From Macrocystis pyrifera (taxonomy: Eukaryota > Sar > Phaeophyceae > Laminariales > Laminariaceae): a stretch of 64,000 nucleotides of DNA. The stretch spans positions 10,530,563 to 10,594,562 of the forward strand of contig JASSKH010000014.1 in NCBI GenBank assembly GCA_031763025.1, in the 5' to 3' direction. Each line of letters opens with the position of its first letter. The first letter of the stretch is position 1. The notes under the pieces are model-generated. The model was given only the letters and a program-made list of their open reading frames with translations, ran no database searches and had not been told where the DNA came from. Shown here one piece after another: positions 43,861-55,967 of this stretch. The position numbers and the translations under genes were made by a program.

Positions 43861-45560
43861 AAATTGTTGATGTCGATCGGGAACCAGTAGTACCTATGTT
43901 TGCTGGGGAACTTAATTCCCAGGTCCGCGAGCTGCCTATCCGTCGGTGTGTACCGAATGCTCACGTGCGCTTCCTTGATGATCTCGCGGGAGCAGAAATA
44001 CCTCAAAGCAACGTGATTAGCACGCGAGCTGCAAGTCTGGTTTCGGGTTACATGTGGTGCCCAAGTGTTGTGGATGTGGAGCAAGGCGCACTTGAAGTCC
44101 TCTTTGAGGCCCAGTTCCGTCATTATGTTGTGGCAAAACTCTGCCTCCTTTATTGCTAATGTTTCCATCGCAAGCTCCGCTTCCATAGTTGACGAGACCG
44201 TTAACCTTTGTAAGCCCATCTTGAAACTCACGGGGCCGTTGCACATCATCATGGCCTACGATGAAGTAGACTTCCTGCCGACCAAGTTGTTTCGCCGGTT
44301 GGCATCCGAGTACGCATTGAGCCTTGACATTCCATGCTTGTAGGTGATGCTGAAGTCCACCGTTCCGGCCATTACCGAATTAGGTGCATAATCGCTCCCA
44401 TGTGCACCTTTGATGGTCTGGACATTGCCCTCGCCAGTTGGTTTACCGCGTACGAACTATCGTATCGTGTAACCTGGGTGCTGCCGAAAATACCTTGTAG
44501 TCGCCGATTTTCTTCCTCGTCCAGAAGACTATATTGCGGCTGCATCCCGAACAGCGCCTTGGCGTACCCCGGCGTCCCCAATGGTCTGCACTTTTGCATG
44601 CTGTACTTCACGGGCAGTGCCCTAATGTACGTGATGGCGAGCAATCCTGTTTAGATATCACGGGCGACGAGCATCCGCAGCACCCGTGACACATCGCCCA
44701 TGAGTGACATCTTGAAGCGGCTTATCAGCTTTCCCTTCAGAATCCCGAGCGTAGTCTTGTTACCGCCCGCCAGCAGCACGCCATCTACATAGTGAGGATA
44801 TTCGTCGAGTCTTCGTCCGTAGCGAGTCGCTGCTTTACCGCGGTCGTCCCGTTGAAGATGTAGACGCACGGGTCGCTTTCAAGGGTTTTGAATCCGGTTC
44901 CCAAGAGGAATGTAACGATTCCATGCCGGCTCTTGGCGCCTTGCTCCAGGCCATAAAGCGATTTGAGGAGTTTTATGACCAGCGGAGCTCCCGTCACCTT
45001 ATCCTTAGCCTCGTACTCTGGGGATATCTTAACCTGCACCTCCTCCTCGACCTCTGCACATAAAAGCGCTATCTAAACGTCGAGCTGACGGTCCACTATT
45101 CGTCCGCATCCGTAGCGAGCATCGTGCAGATGTTCTGAATCCTACAAACCGGAGCGAATGTCCCTCTGCTGTCGCGCCCGCTCACTTACCCCTATGCCGG
45201 CACAACAAGGAGCCCCTTAAAACAGTTGTTCGTCTTGATCTTGTAGACCCAGCGCGAGCTGGTTGCTTTCTACCCTTGTGGTTCGGGCGTGATGCGGACA
45301 AGGTGGTAGGCCTTGTGGGCTCGTAGGCTCTCAATTTCATTCCCCCATACCGCTTGCCAATGAGCGGCTTCAGGAAGCGCCATAGCTTCTTAAGCGTGTG
45401 CGGGATTAGCAGCAGCTTTTACCCCTCCGAACGCTGTAGCTGCAAGCTGGTAGAGGCGTACGTATACTCCGCGTTCGTCAGCACCTTCATGTGGTGCGCA
45501 ATATCCGCCAATGCCATGTTCGTATAGAGACATGACTTGGTAGTTGTTGCAGCCCGCGCA
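43851..45560 (-). pseudogene. decayed Ty1/copia pol (RT and RNase H)
   Basis: Reading down the minus strand: SSRWVYKIKTN (near 45230-45260) from the start of copia RT, LLKSLYGLEQGA and SDPCVYIFN (44870-45000), YVDGVLLAGGNK near 44780 where YVDD is expected, SYAVNQLARAMSRPSK (44410-44460), and an RNase H stretch with STMEAELAMETLAIKEAE (about 44130-44200) and QLADLGIKFPSK. The pieces fall in three frames with stops between them, and the catalytic second Asp of the RT is Gly. It is an old non-functional copy. Its gag and integrase end is not recognisable. Confidence 0.8.
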
Positions 45561-45835
45561 GGGTGCTTGTTGCCAATAGCGCTGAATCAACCCTGCTGCT
45601 GCTGCCCCTTGTCACTGCTAGCTTCCCCTCGTTCTGAGGTGCCACTCCCCCCGTGTTGAGGCCATCCCTCAAGCGGGTCCTCCTTTGCGAGAGAGAGAGT
45701 TGGGGTCATCAAGTGGGCTCTAGAAATCCTCAGAACATACTCAAGTCAAACTGGGCTTCGCCGTTTTTACTGATACTTCGTAAATGAAATTCACCGCAAA
45801 CATCAAAACCTAAGAGATAAATTGATATTCATTCG

Positions 45836-46030
45836 TGGTCAAGAATCGCGATGATCGGGATCAAGAAGCGGAGGGGCACTTCTGTGTCGTCGGGGTCGAA
45901 AATCCAAAAATGGTCATCAAGAATCGCCACAACCAGGGTCAACAATCTTGATAAGAATCGCGGGCATCGGGTCAAGGGTCGAGGTCGAGAATCGCGAACA
46001 AGAATCGTGATAATCGAGATCAAGAAATGG
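45836..46030 (+). repeat. degenerate TCAAGAATCGCGA repeat
   Basis: GTCAAGAATCGCGATGATCG-like words recur about every 25-60 bp in five or six diverged units. Confidence 0.5.
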
Positions 46031-46327
46031 AGTCAAGGAAATGATCAAGTCCAACTGCGTTTCATTTTTCGTAAACTGGTCCAGGATCAACTGTAGACGG
46101 GAAACCTAAGGGACAAGCTCTTAGAAATACTCGTGCGTACCAGTGTTATACCTGGTGATACAGACGCGTACTTCAAATGTGGCGCGAAGTAAACGCATCG
46201 GCGCGCTGTTCCCCGGGGTGTCTTTCTTTCTCATTTAGGCTATTAATATTAGACGGTCGTTAAAAAGCAGCGTCAATGGAATGTATTGGCTTGCTGCGAT
46301 TCAGAGTGCACCTTCTGTTTGAGGGAT

Positions 46328-47003
46328 AATTTCAAAAATAGCTGGTGAATGACCCAAAACAAAGGGCGCTGACGAAAATTAAACATCGAATACCTGGCGA
46401 GGAAGCCTATGATTTCGTTCCGGTTTCCTTCCAAGTCGTAGCTCCCGAAAGTGGGCGTGAGTCATGACAGTTTTTTTTATTGTTTTTTATTGCGGGGGAC
46501 CATATTAACTAGGACATACGGTACACTCAAAAACCTACAATTTTCTCTATTTATACTAACAATATTTGTTCCTATTTACTATGGTCCCCCGTAATAGTTA
46601 TTAATCCATCCCTTGGCATGGTATCTGTTTCACACTCATGCCATTCCGAAAAATCCCAAACGAGCTATGATCAGTACCGAATCCATGAAAAAATGGTAGC
46701 CCCTGTGAGTACGAAAGAGTACGAAAACGTACTGCGTTCCTAAGAACTAAACAAGAGAAACACACACAAATCTCGTCTGAACAAGGGCGATCCTTAGGAG
46801 TACAATATCGTCCCGCCTGTCTAGGCCCGAAAGACTTTATAAAAACAAAACAAAAAGCAACAAGAAATACGATATCGTACCGGAGATAGTAGGCAAGCAC
46901 TATGTATGCTCGGTGGATCACAGGCTTTTCTCGCCAGGTGTTCGTTGTTTAATTTTCGTCAGCACCCTTTGTTTTGGGTAATCCACCAGCTATTTTTGAA
47001 ATT
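46328..47003. mobile_element. 676 bp element with about 88 bp terminal inverted repeats
   Basis: The left TIR (46328-46415) and right TIR (46916-47003) are mirror-symmetric in coordinate, sharing AATTTCAAAAATAGCTGGTG, CCCAAAACAAAGGG and GCTGACGAAAATTAAACA. The interior has no transposase. A family M1 element is nested inside. Confidence 0.8.
46488..46597 (-). mobile_element. family M1 element, copy 5 (nested)
   Basis: ATTGCGGGGGACCATAT at the left and CTATGGTCCCCCGTAATAG at the right, located inside the 676 bp TIR element. Confidence 0.85.
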
Positions 47004-47080
47004 GTGGTCCACTAGCCCGGTGATCCACCATTCATTTCTCTTGATGTGATCCACTAGCCCGGTGATTTACTACGAGTACT
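47003..47080 (+). repeat. short direct repeats
   Basis: GATCCACTAGCCCGGTGAT-type words occur twice (47005-47025, 47047-47067). Related TATCCACCA and AATCCACCA words continue to 47245. Confidence 0.5.
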
Positions 47081-47082
47081 AC

Positions 47083-47195
47083 TATCGCGGGGGGGGCGTA
47101 GTAAAAATAGGACCAAATATGGCTCGTGAAAAATTGGAAATATATGGGTGTTTGTGCGCACCGTAGGTCCTGTTAACTATGATCCCCGGTAATAC
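47083..47195 (+). mobile_element. family M1 element, copy 6
   Basis: A diverged left end (TCGCGGGGGGGGCGTAGTA), an interior ACCGTAGGTCCTGTTAACTA and a right end GATCCCCGGTAATA. Confidence 0.75.
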
Positions 47196-48527
47196 TCATT
47201 TTTCCTGATGTTATCCACCAAATATATATGGTAATCCACCAACGCACCACAGGAATGACGAAAAAAAACAGGTACATACACCAGTTCCGTTGGCAGTCAG
47301 TCAACAAGAGGTACAGACTAGAAACGAGTGAAAACGCACTCCATAGACAGGCCATCGCGAGACTGATCGCACATCGTACATACGATCATACCCGGACAAT
47401 AACACAATGACCCGCAAGTACACTTGCTGGCGGCTAGTTGTATACCTCGACGTATTCTCCAGGTTCAGTTTGGAGGGCTCGGATCGGGGTGCTGAGCGGG
47501 AGGAGGGTGCTTCAGAAACAGAGCTCTGGTGGCAAGCGCGTGTTTTTTACTTGGTTCTACTACCGTTTTTCAGCTGTGTCGCACCCTCTCTCTGTACAAG
47601 AGCAGTGCAGCAGTCGTATACCAGTATACAGGTGTGCGGTACCTTGGTGTATACGTTGCAAGGGTTGTACTTCCTGTCCTTGTAAATACGGATCAATGAC
47701 TGTGCAGACGCATGTTCTCACGGGGTGCTCACAAGAAATAGTTGACCAGAGTGGATTGACAGCGAATGGTGAAAGCGCTCGGAACAAAACGAAAGGACAT
47801 GAGAGCTGCCGCAGGAGCAGCGAAACACAGACCACCCTATAGGCAGGTGGTTAAGCGAAAAAATAGGACCACAACCCGCTGTAGTTGAAAGCCAGCCATA
47901 AGAGCCATAAATACCCAGGTGTACCTGGGTGTCATAGGCCTCAAAAACAAGTCGTCCTTTCGGCAAATCATGTTGGTCGTTGGAGGTGTATTTTACTACA
48001 TGTAACAGCATTCTCTCACGCTGCCGCCGATCTTACAACGCAGTAAGTATTGGATTGGATGAGGCCTTCTGCCACGGTTGGTGGTCCTGCCCAAGCTTCC
48101 TCGTGTATTCCTTCATATTGGTTCTTCGTTGACCACGTACCGGGCGCTGTGTTGTCTCGCCCAAACTTGTGTTGTTACGTACGTACTGTTGTACTACAGG
48201 TGTATACTTCTGCGCGTACGTGGAGAAAGCTGACTCAAAATCCGGGGACACTATCACTCGCGCGTGGTCCGTATAGTCCTGGTGTTCCATAGTTTACTGT
48301 TCGACGCACGTACTATTAATAATGGCCAACCCCATGTCGGAGGTGCTTTATACTTGATTTTAGTATATACCTGTTTTTGAGTTACAATGGAACAGGTAAA
48401 CGTTTCTGTTTTCGGTTATTGCACTTCTTCTTTATTTTTGCTTAAAACCATACCAGGAGTATATACGAGCGAACCAGTTTCCCAACGAAAGAGTACGTAG
48501 AGAATAATTTTCCGATCTATACGAAAT
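47196..48527. other. no recognisable gene
   Basis: ORFs of 60-134 residues on both strands (for example 47438-47842 plus) carry no known domain. Confidence 0.4.
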
Positions 48528-49015
48528 TGTAGAGCAGGGCAAGGTTGTCATGCTGTTCCGTAGGTGTTACCATTTAACACAAGGTTGGACGGGGGTATGG
48601 AATTTCTCTCACGACATAGACATTTTCTAGGTAGAATTTTACTTGTTTGAAGATGCTGCTGGTGCCGCTATTTTTTGTCCCTTGCGTGGGTTTTCAAAAG
48701 AAGTGGTAGCAACAGGAGATACCAGGCATGCTTAATATACAGTAGACGCTGACCACCCGACGCGAATCCTAACCCTGACCCGAACGCTACGGGGCGACCT
48801 GTCCTTGGATGCAACATAGGTACCGCGGGTTGTAGGTATGGAGAAGTCAGTAGTACCACTGTGCCTTGTTTCGACCTGGTGTAAAAGGGCAGGTTGTCTG
48901 TCGTCTGTTGTTGTTGTTGGCCATTGCTGTTGTCGTGGGCCGTTTAACTCTTTTGTCGCCGTCGGCCTTTTTTTTTCAAGGAAATAGTTATAGTTTGCCT
49001 TCAGCATTTCTTCCT
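48528..49015 (+). repeat. dispersed repeat R1, copy 1
   Basis: Landmarks: GTAGAGCAGGGCAAG, GGTAGAATTTTACTTGTTT, AGGAGATACCAGGCATGCTT, CCTAACCCTGACCCGAACGC, GGTTGTCTGTCGTC, GTTTAACTCTTTTGTCGC. A second copy is at 53535-54085 and a 5' fragment at 57089-57233. Its length and repetition suit an LTR or a short non-autonomous element. Confidence 0.75.
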
Positions 49016-49140
49016 GGAGATTTTTATGAGCGATGGACGACGAAGCTCTTCCTTCATGCCGCACATTGTCGGACGGAAAAATGCTGGCCTCATTATATGG
49101 ACACACTGTAGACACTTAATTGCTGTATATTTCCACCTGT

Positions 49141-49320
49141 TGCCTCAACACAAGACAGCAGCACTACACGTACAACACCCTACACGAAACAGACATACAT
49201 ACACGTGCGTGTGCACTTTTTCTACCTCTTTTGTTGTCTCAACACAAGTCTTAAGACAGCACTACACGCACAACACCCTACACGAAACTTGCATACATAC
49301 ACGCACATCCATTTACACGT
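49141..49320 (+). repeat. about 97 bp tandem duplication
   Basis: Two units share CAACACAAG, ACAGCACTACACG, ACAACACCCTACACGAAAC and CATACATACACG. Confidence 0.8.
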
Positions 49321-49341
49321 ACAGCACCAGTAGTCGTAGTC

Positions 49342-50040
49342 ACGATGTTCCCCCCCAATTTGCGATTTGTTCATCGTTTTATTCGTTTTTTTTTTTGCGA
49401 TTATCTCGCTCAATTTGAATTATTTTCTTTTTTTTTGGAGTTTTGATCGATCGATTTTTCAATTTTTTCGCCTGTGCCGTTTTTTTTCGTTTTCGTATAT
49501 TTTTCGCATTTTCGCCGATTTTTAACGTTATTCCGTAGAGTCTTGTCCTGCTTTTGTGAATGTTCGTATGAGAGCTCGCAGTACGCACGTGTGGTCCGGA
49601 ATTCCTATTAGGAATTATAGAAGGGGACGCACGTAAAGCACCGAATGCATGTTCGTTTTCGAAGAGTTCACGACGTTTACCCCCATTATTGCGATTTTTT
49701 CATCGTGTTTATCCTTTTGTCGCGATTATCTCGCTCAGTTTTGATTATGTTACATTTTTGTTTGGAGTTTTGGTCAATCATTTTTCATTTTTATTTTTTT
49801 GGTTTTTTTTTTCGTTTTCAAAGTTTTCCTCGGTTTCGTCCGATTTAGGTATTTATGTCATTCGTGAGGTACTTGTTCAGAAATATGAGCTACGCTTGAC
49901 TATTGGTATGAGTTGGAGAAGGAGACGCACGCAAAGCACCACTTGCACGTTCGTTTTCGAAGAAATTTCGATGTTTACCTCCTTTTGGCGATTTTTTCAT
50001 CGTTTGTATCCGTTTTTTTTTTTTCGCGAATATCTCTGTG
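49342..50040 (+). repeat. T-rich tandem repeat R6, about 295 bp period
   Basis: Units begin near 49342, 49619 and 49914 (the last is partial). Shared words are GACGCACGTAAAGCACC, CGTTCGTTTTCGAAGA, TGCGATTTTTTCATCG and TTATCTCGCTCAGTTTTGAT. A further copy of the last part is at 52928-53135. Confidence 0.7.
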
Positions 50041-50042
50041 AA

Positions 50043-50314
50043 GATCATGCAAGCGGGACACTTTGTATCCCTGGACAGGTTTGCCTATTAAGTCGGTACT
50101 CGTTGATACTCACGTGCGATGCTTGCTGAGAGATAGAAGAAGAGCATTTTTACTCCTTTCGTGCACGGGGAGGCCGAGACCAAGCTCGTGCCCCTCTGGA
50201 AAACCCCTGGTTTTCACCAAAGATATGCCTTCCAAGTATTACAAATACGATATCCCAGTGCCTGAACCCAGGTAACTACAGGGCTTTTAACCTCATTCAA
50301 AGCAGTGTCATAAC
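50043..50314 (+). repeat. direct repeat R2, copy 1, flanking gypsy pol
   Basis: 272 bp from GATCATGCAAGCGGGACAC to AAAGCAGTGTCATAAC. Closely matched by 52659-52926. The pair brackets the gypsy RT-RNase H region, as LTRs or shared flanks of an internally deleted element would. Confidence 0.8.
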
Positions 50315-50659
50315 ACTAGCTCACTCTGATGAGCCGTATATGCAGAATAATGGGAAAATCGTGGAAACCCCGATTTCACGAAGTAGAACATGAGTCGAAG
50401 ATGCGGCTCCTCAAAACCCACTCCCACACCTCTGAACGGCAAGGCAACGAATCCGGCAAAGTCCGTAAAAAACAAAGAAAGAAAGACCTAGCCTTCAGGG
50501 GCAGGAAGAAATCGTCAAATGAAAGCCATCGCCATGCTACCCGCACGGGGGGGGAGGCGAAGAAGGTGCATGGAAAAGCGAAAAGTGAATACAAAAAATA
50601 TGAGCACGATTGCCGTCACATCTGCGGGAGATGGCTTTTGACCTTCACGGCACGGGCTG

Positions 50660-52130
50660 AACCCCTGAAGCCATCGAACAGCTGGAAGATGTTCCGTGCG
50701 AATTTTCTGACGTATTTTCGAAGTCTAAGTCTGACTTTGGTTCCTGCTCGTTGATACCTTTCGAGATTTCGGTCCCGATAGGAAGCGCTCCTGTCACGTC
50801 CAGGCCGCACCGCATCAATCCCATCCTGGCCAAGGAAGTGGAGGCCACCTTGGACCAGTAACTAGCGGCAGGCCTGACCCAGCATTCGACCTCTCCGTAC
50901 TCGAACCCGCTGGTGGTCATCCCGAAGAAGTCTGAAGGCGTTCGGATCACCGTGAACTACGAGAAACTCAACCAGATCAGCAACCTCAGCCAGCTGCCTA
51001 TTCCTCGCGTGGACCAAGTCCTCGACTCCCTGGGGAAGGGACGGGTGTTTTCCCTCTTCGATTTGGTCTCCTCGTTCCACCAGATTACCGCGCACAAGGA
51101 CGCCGTCCCTCTCACGGCGTTTTGCACTCTCACGAGCCTCTACGAGTGGCTCGTCATGCCCCAAGGCAGCAGTGCTTCACCCGGCTGGTTCTTCAAAGTG
51201 AATAACGAAGTCATTAAAGGTCTGGCACAGGTGGCGGCCTACCTCGATGATGTGATCGTTTTCGACTCTGATCCGACGACCCATGTCGAGACGATACGAG
51301 CCCTCTTCGAACACCTGCGCAAACACAACCTCAAGCTCTCCGCCTCGAAGGCTCACCTCGGCGCCACCGACGCCAATTTTCTGGGCCACTCCATTTCGCC
51401 CGCGAGTATAAGCCCTAATGTGGAAAAGTTTCGACTTTGATGAAATGCCCATGCCCAAGAACCTCAAGCAGGCCCGCCCCCTGATGGGCGGCGTGGGATA
51501 GTATCGCATATGCCTATCCGACCTGTCTAAACGGATACGTCCTCTCACCGCCCTTCTCAGGAAAGGAGTCAAGTACGTACTCTTCCCACCGGCTATGGAA
51601 GTTATCGTCCGCCAGGTCCTCGCCGAGCTCGCTGCCCCACCGATTTTGGTTTTCCCTGACTTGGACGCTGTAGCCGACGGCTCCCGCCCCTTCCACGTGT
51701 CCTGCGACGCCTGCATCGACGATTTTGGTGCCGCGCTCGAACAAGAACAACCGGACGGCTCGGTACGGCCCATTGCTTATATCAGCCGCGCTACCCTCGC
51801 TTCCGAGAGGCACTGGACACCGTTGGACCTGGAAGCTGGCAGCATTGTCTGGGCCATCAAACGACTCCGAGGCTACCTGTGGGGCACGAAGTTTCGAATA
51901 TTTTCGGACCACAAAGCACTTGAGAGCATCGTCAAAGTAGGGGACCACAACGCCCGCGTCTAGCGGTGGCTCGAGTTCCTCACCGCGTTCGACTACACCC
52001 TCGAGTATCGCACGGGCAGCGCCAACGGAAATGCTGATTTTCTCTCCCATTTGCCGGAGTCCGCCACAGAACACGACCCTAGTAGGTCTAGCTGCCTCAA
52101 CCCCGTCGAGGACGGTGGTATCTTCCTCAT
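50660..52130 (+). pseudogene. Ty3/gypsy pol fragment (RT and RNase H)
   Basis: In order: LEDVPCEFSDVFSKSKSDFG, RPHRINPILAKEVEATLDQ, then a TAA at 50859-50861. RT motifs follow: NPLVVIPKKSEGVR, DQVLDSLGKGRVFSLFDL and the catalytic YLDDVIVFD. A frameshift near 51425 and further stops precede LSDLSKRIRPLTALLRKG, the RNase H stretch FHVSCDACIDDFGAALEQE, SDHKALESIV, a TAG at 51961-51963 and GSANGNADFLSHLP. Gag, protease and integrase are absent between the R2 repeats, so this is an internally deleted, stop-containing copy. The ORF at 52265-52660, rich in Ala, Ser and Pro, has no known domain. Confidence 0.85.
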
Positions 52131-52658
52131 CCGAGCCTGCGGGCTTCGCACTCGCTATTCGCCGACGCGTGGTGTCGGTTTGGGTGGGCTGGTGCCCCGC
52201 AGTGAAAGTCCTTCATGGATGGGCTGCCTTTCACCTCTTCGGATTTTGGTGATTTCGCGCACACGTGCCACGTATGAGGATTGACGACCTCTCCTCTCCT
52301 TCGGGGAGATTCGTCGCTCGTATATCTGCTCCCGTCGCCACCGCCGATCGCCGATTTGGCTTGAGGGTTTTTTCCTCCACAGCCAACTCTGCTTTCGCTT
52401 CGGTTTTTGTCGTACCCTCCGGGAGCGACCAGGGCTCTGCAGAAGCCCCCGCTGCAACGACGATTGTCGCCCAGCGAGCTCCTTTCCCGACGAGGACTCC
52501 ACAGGGAGAAGATTCCACCGTGATCACTGATCCGGCCGCGTCTCCCCCTTTGCCGCCTAGCCACTCGGCGCCTCCGAACATCTTGCCGCCTTCAGGCCGC
52601 ATCTCTTCTCGGACGCGCCGACGAACAGCCGTTGCCAGCCGAACACGCCACTTACTAT

Positions 52659-52926
52659 GATCATGCAGGCGGGACACTTTGTATCCCTGGACAGGTTCTC
52701 CTGTTATGTCGGTACTCGTTGGTACTCACGTGTGATGCTTGCTCAAAGATAGGAGAAGAGCAGTTTAACATTTCGTGCACGCGGAGACTAAGACAAAGCT
52801 CGTGCCCCTCTGGAAAACCCCTGGTTTCCACCTACGATACGCCTTCCAAGTAATACAAATACGATCCTAGTGCCTGAACCCAGGCAATTACCGGGCTTTC
52901 AACCTCATTCAAAGCAGTATCATAAC
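52659..52926 (+). repeat. direct repeat R2, copy 2
   Basis: Matches 50043-50314 nearly throughout (GGGACACTTTGTATCCCTGG, CTCGTGCCCCTCTGGAAAAC, TGCCTGAACCCAGG). Followed directly by an R6-type T-rich segment. Confidence 0.8.
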
Positions 52927-53180
52927 ATCTCGCTCAGTTTTGATTATTTTCCATTTTGGGGGGAGTTTGGTCGATCATTTTTTTCGATTTGTTCGTGTTT
53001 TTTTTTTTTTTTTTTTCGTTTTTTTTTTTTGACAATTCTTAAGGTTTTTCCTCGGTTTCGTCCTTTTTTGGTATTTTTTCGCATTCGTGAGGTGTTTGTC
53101 CAGAAATATAAGCTACGCTTGAAATTCGTATGAACAGGCACGAAAAAGCACGGCAACAAAAAAAAAAAAAAACGTCCCCC

Positions 53181-53533
53181 CTCATGTAATAAGTTTCTGT
53201 CTGATTGGAACACTTTGCACCTGTCAAAAAGAAAAAAAACGATCAGCAGAGCTTCTCTCAGCCTCGTAACCCACCCGCCCGTCTCGCGACCACCTCACCA
53301 CCGATTCGGTCCGGGTAATAAAGCTTTCGTCCCTCTCAGTCACAGTGAGCCCCGTCGCCCGCCTCGCGTGAAGCCCGGTGATCACCGTGGCCCTCGTTCG
53401 CCAGCTCGACACAGTTGGTGCTCAGACTGCGTCGCTCTCTCTGTGACGTTTATTTTTATCGCAAAGATAAGCACCGCTTGAATATTATTTTACACATCAA
53501 AACGGCCCTTATATCTCGTGCCAGGTATATGGT
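53181..53533 (+). repeat. direct repeat R3, copy 1
   Basis: Landmarks: CTGATTGGAACACTTTGCAC, CCACCTCACCACCGATTCGG, GTGAGCCCCGTCGCCCGCCT, TTGGTGCTCAGACTGC, GCTTGAATATTATTTT. The second copy is at 55618-55967. Runs straight into R1 copy 2. Confidence 0.8.
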
Positions 53534-53534
53534 A

Positions 53535-54085
53535 TTGTAGAGCAGGGCAAGAGTTGCCCTGCTGTTAATGCAAGGTTGGACTGAAGTATGGAAATTCTCT
53601 TGCGACGTAGATACTTGCTAGGTAGAATTTTACTTGTTTCAAGATGCTACTGTCGTTGACGCTATTTGTTGTTCATCGCGTGGCTTTCCAGAGAAGGAAA
53701 TGATAAAGGCAGGAGATACCAGGCATGCTTATACAGTGGATGCTGATCACCTGACCAGAACTCTAACCCTATCCCGAACGCTATGGGTGGGGTGACCTGT
53801 GCCTGGATGCAAAAAAGGTACGGGGGGGGGGGGGGGGGTGGAGGGGGGGGGGTTGGGGGGGGGGGGGGGGGAGGGGGGGTGGGTGGGCGACGGGTTGTGG
53901 GTACGGAGACGTCAGTAGTACGAGTATCACTGTTGTAGTCTTGTTTCGACCCGGTGTACAAGGGTAGGTTGTCTGTCGTCCTTCGTTGTTGTAGGCCGTT
54001 GTTGTCGTGGACCGTTTAACTCTTTTGTCGCAGTCGGCCTTTTATTTCTTGGAAATAATTATTGTGACTCTTTCAAGTCTTCCTA
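53535..54085 (+). repeat. dispersed repeat R1, copy 2
   Basis: Second copy of 48528-49015, expanded by a G-rich insertion at 53820-53889. Confidence 0.75.
53820..53889 (+). repeat. G-tract, potential quadruplex
   Basis: Almost pure G for 70 bp, interrupted by single T and A bases; it replaces a short ACCGCGGG segment of the other R1 copy. Assembly or sequencing error in the exact length is likely. Confidence 0.7.
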
Positions 54086-54289
54086 TTAGTAAGTCAGCAT
54101 TGTTCTTTGAATTATGAAGCAAATACCTTCAGTTCAGTCGGCCTGTCGGTAGCTATCACCATCTTGCTAGTAGGTACCAGGCAATCTCGGCCGGTTGTCT
54201 GTGATCGCGACGACAGCAGCTACTTGTTGTGGTGGTGGTGATGTCTCTCTCTTTCTGTAGTCGCGCATGCATCTGTTGACGGCCGAAAC

Positions 54290-54780
54290 TCTCGGCGGCC
54301 AGAGCTCAGCGGCAGAAGCAGCAGCAGCTAGCCGCAAAAAACAATCTCCCCAGTCAGCGGCAGACGTAGCAAAGTTATTCCTCGGAGGAGCTGCTGCCCA
54401 GGAGAAGCGGCTGCTCAGGAGCAGCTAGCTAGTTCTTGTGGTGGTTGTGCGGTCCCCCTCTGTCGTTTGATTCAGATTTTGCCGTCGCACGACAACCTGA
54501 AGAAGCATATATATACGTCGATTGCGGCCAAAGCTCACGGCGGCCAAAACTCTCGGCGGCCAAAGCTCAGCAGCAGCTTCTGAAACACCAGCAATCAGCT
54601 AGCTGCAAAAGTTCCCCGCAGTCAGCGGCAGGCAGCAGCTACGCCGCTGCTCAGGAGCTGCTGCTCAGGAGCGCCGCTGCTCAGGAGCTGCTGCTCGGGG
54701 CAAAAGTTCGAAGCCTTCGGCGACCAAGGCTCTTGCTAGTAGCTTCTGCTACTGCTCCTGCCGTCTCGTGACTCCTGACT
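54290..54780 (+). repeat. CAG/CGG-rich degenerate repeat with open frame
   Basis: CGGCGGCCAAAGCTCAGC, CAGCAGCAGCTAGC and CTGCTCAGGAGC words recur. The ORF 54436-54771 is a by-product of this Ala-, Ser- and Gln-rich composition. Confidence 0.6.
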
Positions 54781-55617
54781 CGTGACATCGCAATTTTTCG
54801 AGCGTTACAACATCATCGACAGACCATTTATTTGGCATGCTGTCCGTCGCGGTGCATGATAGTACGTAGACACGGGTATCCTGGGCGCGTTTGTTTAGCT
54901 CAACTGCTGCTCCACTTTGTCGGGTCCATTGCCGCGTTATGTACCGATGCAGGTGTCCGGGCTGTGGATCGCTGCGTGCTACTCATCGCGTTGATGTATT
55001 GCCTAATATAATCAGCAGCAGAGGCGTGGAAAAGAGGATAGATAGATGCTATGTAGTAAACTAGTAATACCTGGTACAGTAATTAGTTGTATGATCGCGC
55101 TCGTCTCTACTACTACTACGTGCTTCGTACAACAGCAAACAACAGAATATGATGCACTGCTGTGACTGGGTGATATCTACTGAAGAACCCTCGTGGAGAC
55201 AACGCTACCGCTACTATAATACTACTTAATGAGTAGAAGATGACGCAATAATGTGACTGACTGGCAAGGCAGTATCATAACACATGGTTGATGATTCGAA
55301 TCTACCGATAGTCGGATGCGTACTCTGTAGTAATTTAGCTGTTTTAGGACCGATGGATATCGATCTCAGGCAGAGGCGGCGCGGACACAGCTATTTTAAT
55401 CCGTAATTTGTTCTGCGCAATGCCGTTGCCCATCTGCACTTTGGCTCGCTCATCGTTTGGAAAGCTTGAATAGACCGACGTACTTCTATTGGTTACAAGT
55501 GATCAACGTTGAAGCTCATGCTGCGGCGAAGCCCCGTTTGCTATGTGCAGGATCTCACTGGGATCCGCGTGCAGTTTCATTCGCAAAAGCGCGGAAAGAA
55601 AAAATATCCCCGTGTCC
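54781..55617. other. no recognisable gene
   Basis: No domain, repeat family or RNA gene was recognised. Confidence 0.4.
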
Positions 55618-55967
55618 TCTCATGTAATTTTTTTCTGCCTGATTGGAACACCTTGCACCGGTCAAAAAGAAAAAAACGAACAGCAGAGCTTCTCTCTTAG
55701 CCTGGTACGCCGCCCGCCGTCTCGCGACCACCTCACCACCGATTCGGTCCGGGTAAAGTTTTCCTCCCTCTCTGCCACAGTGAGCCCCGTCGCCCGCCTC
55801 GCGTGAAGCCCGGTGCTCACCGTGGCCCTTCTTCGCCAGCTCGACATAGTTGGTGCTCAGACTGCATCACATTATGTTAGAACTTTGGTTTTGTCGCAAA
55901 AATAAGCACAGCTTGAATATTATTTTGCATATCAAAACAACCCTTAAATCTCGTATATGGTACAAGC
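55618..55967 (+). repeat. direct repeat R3, copy 2
   Basis: Second copy of 53181-53533, here followed by R4 in place of R1. Confidence 0.8.
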
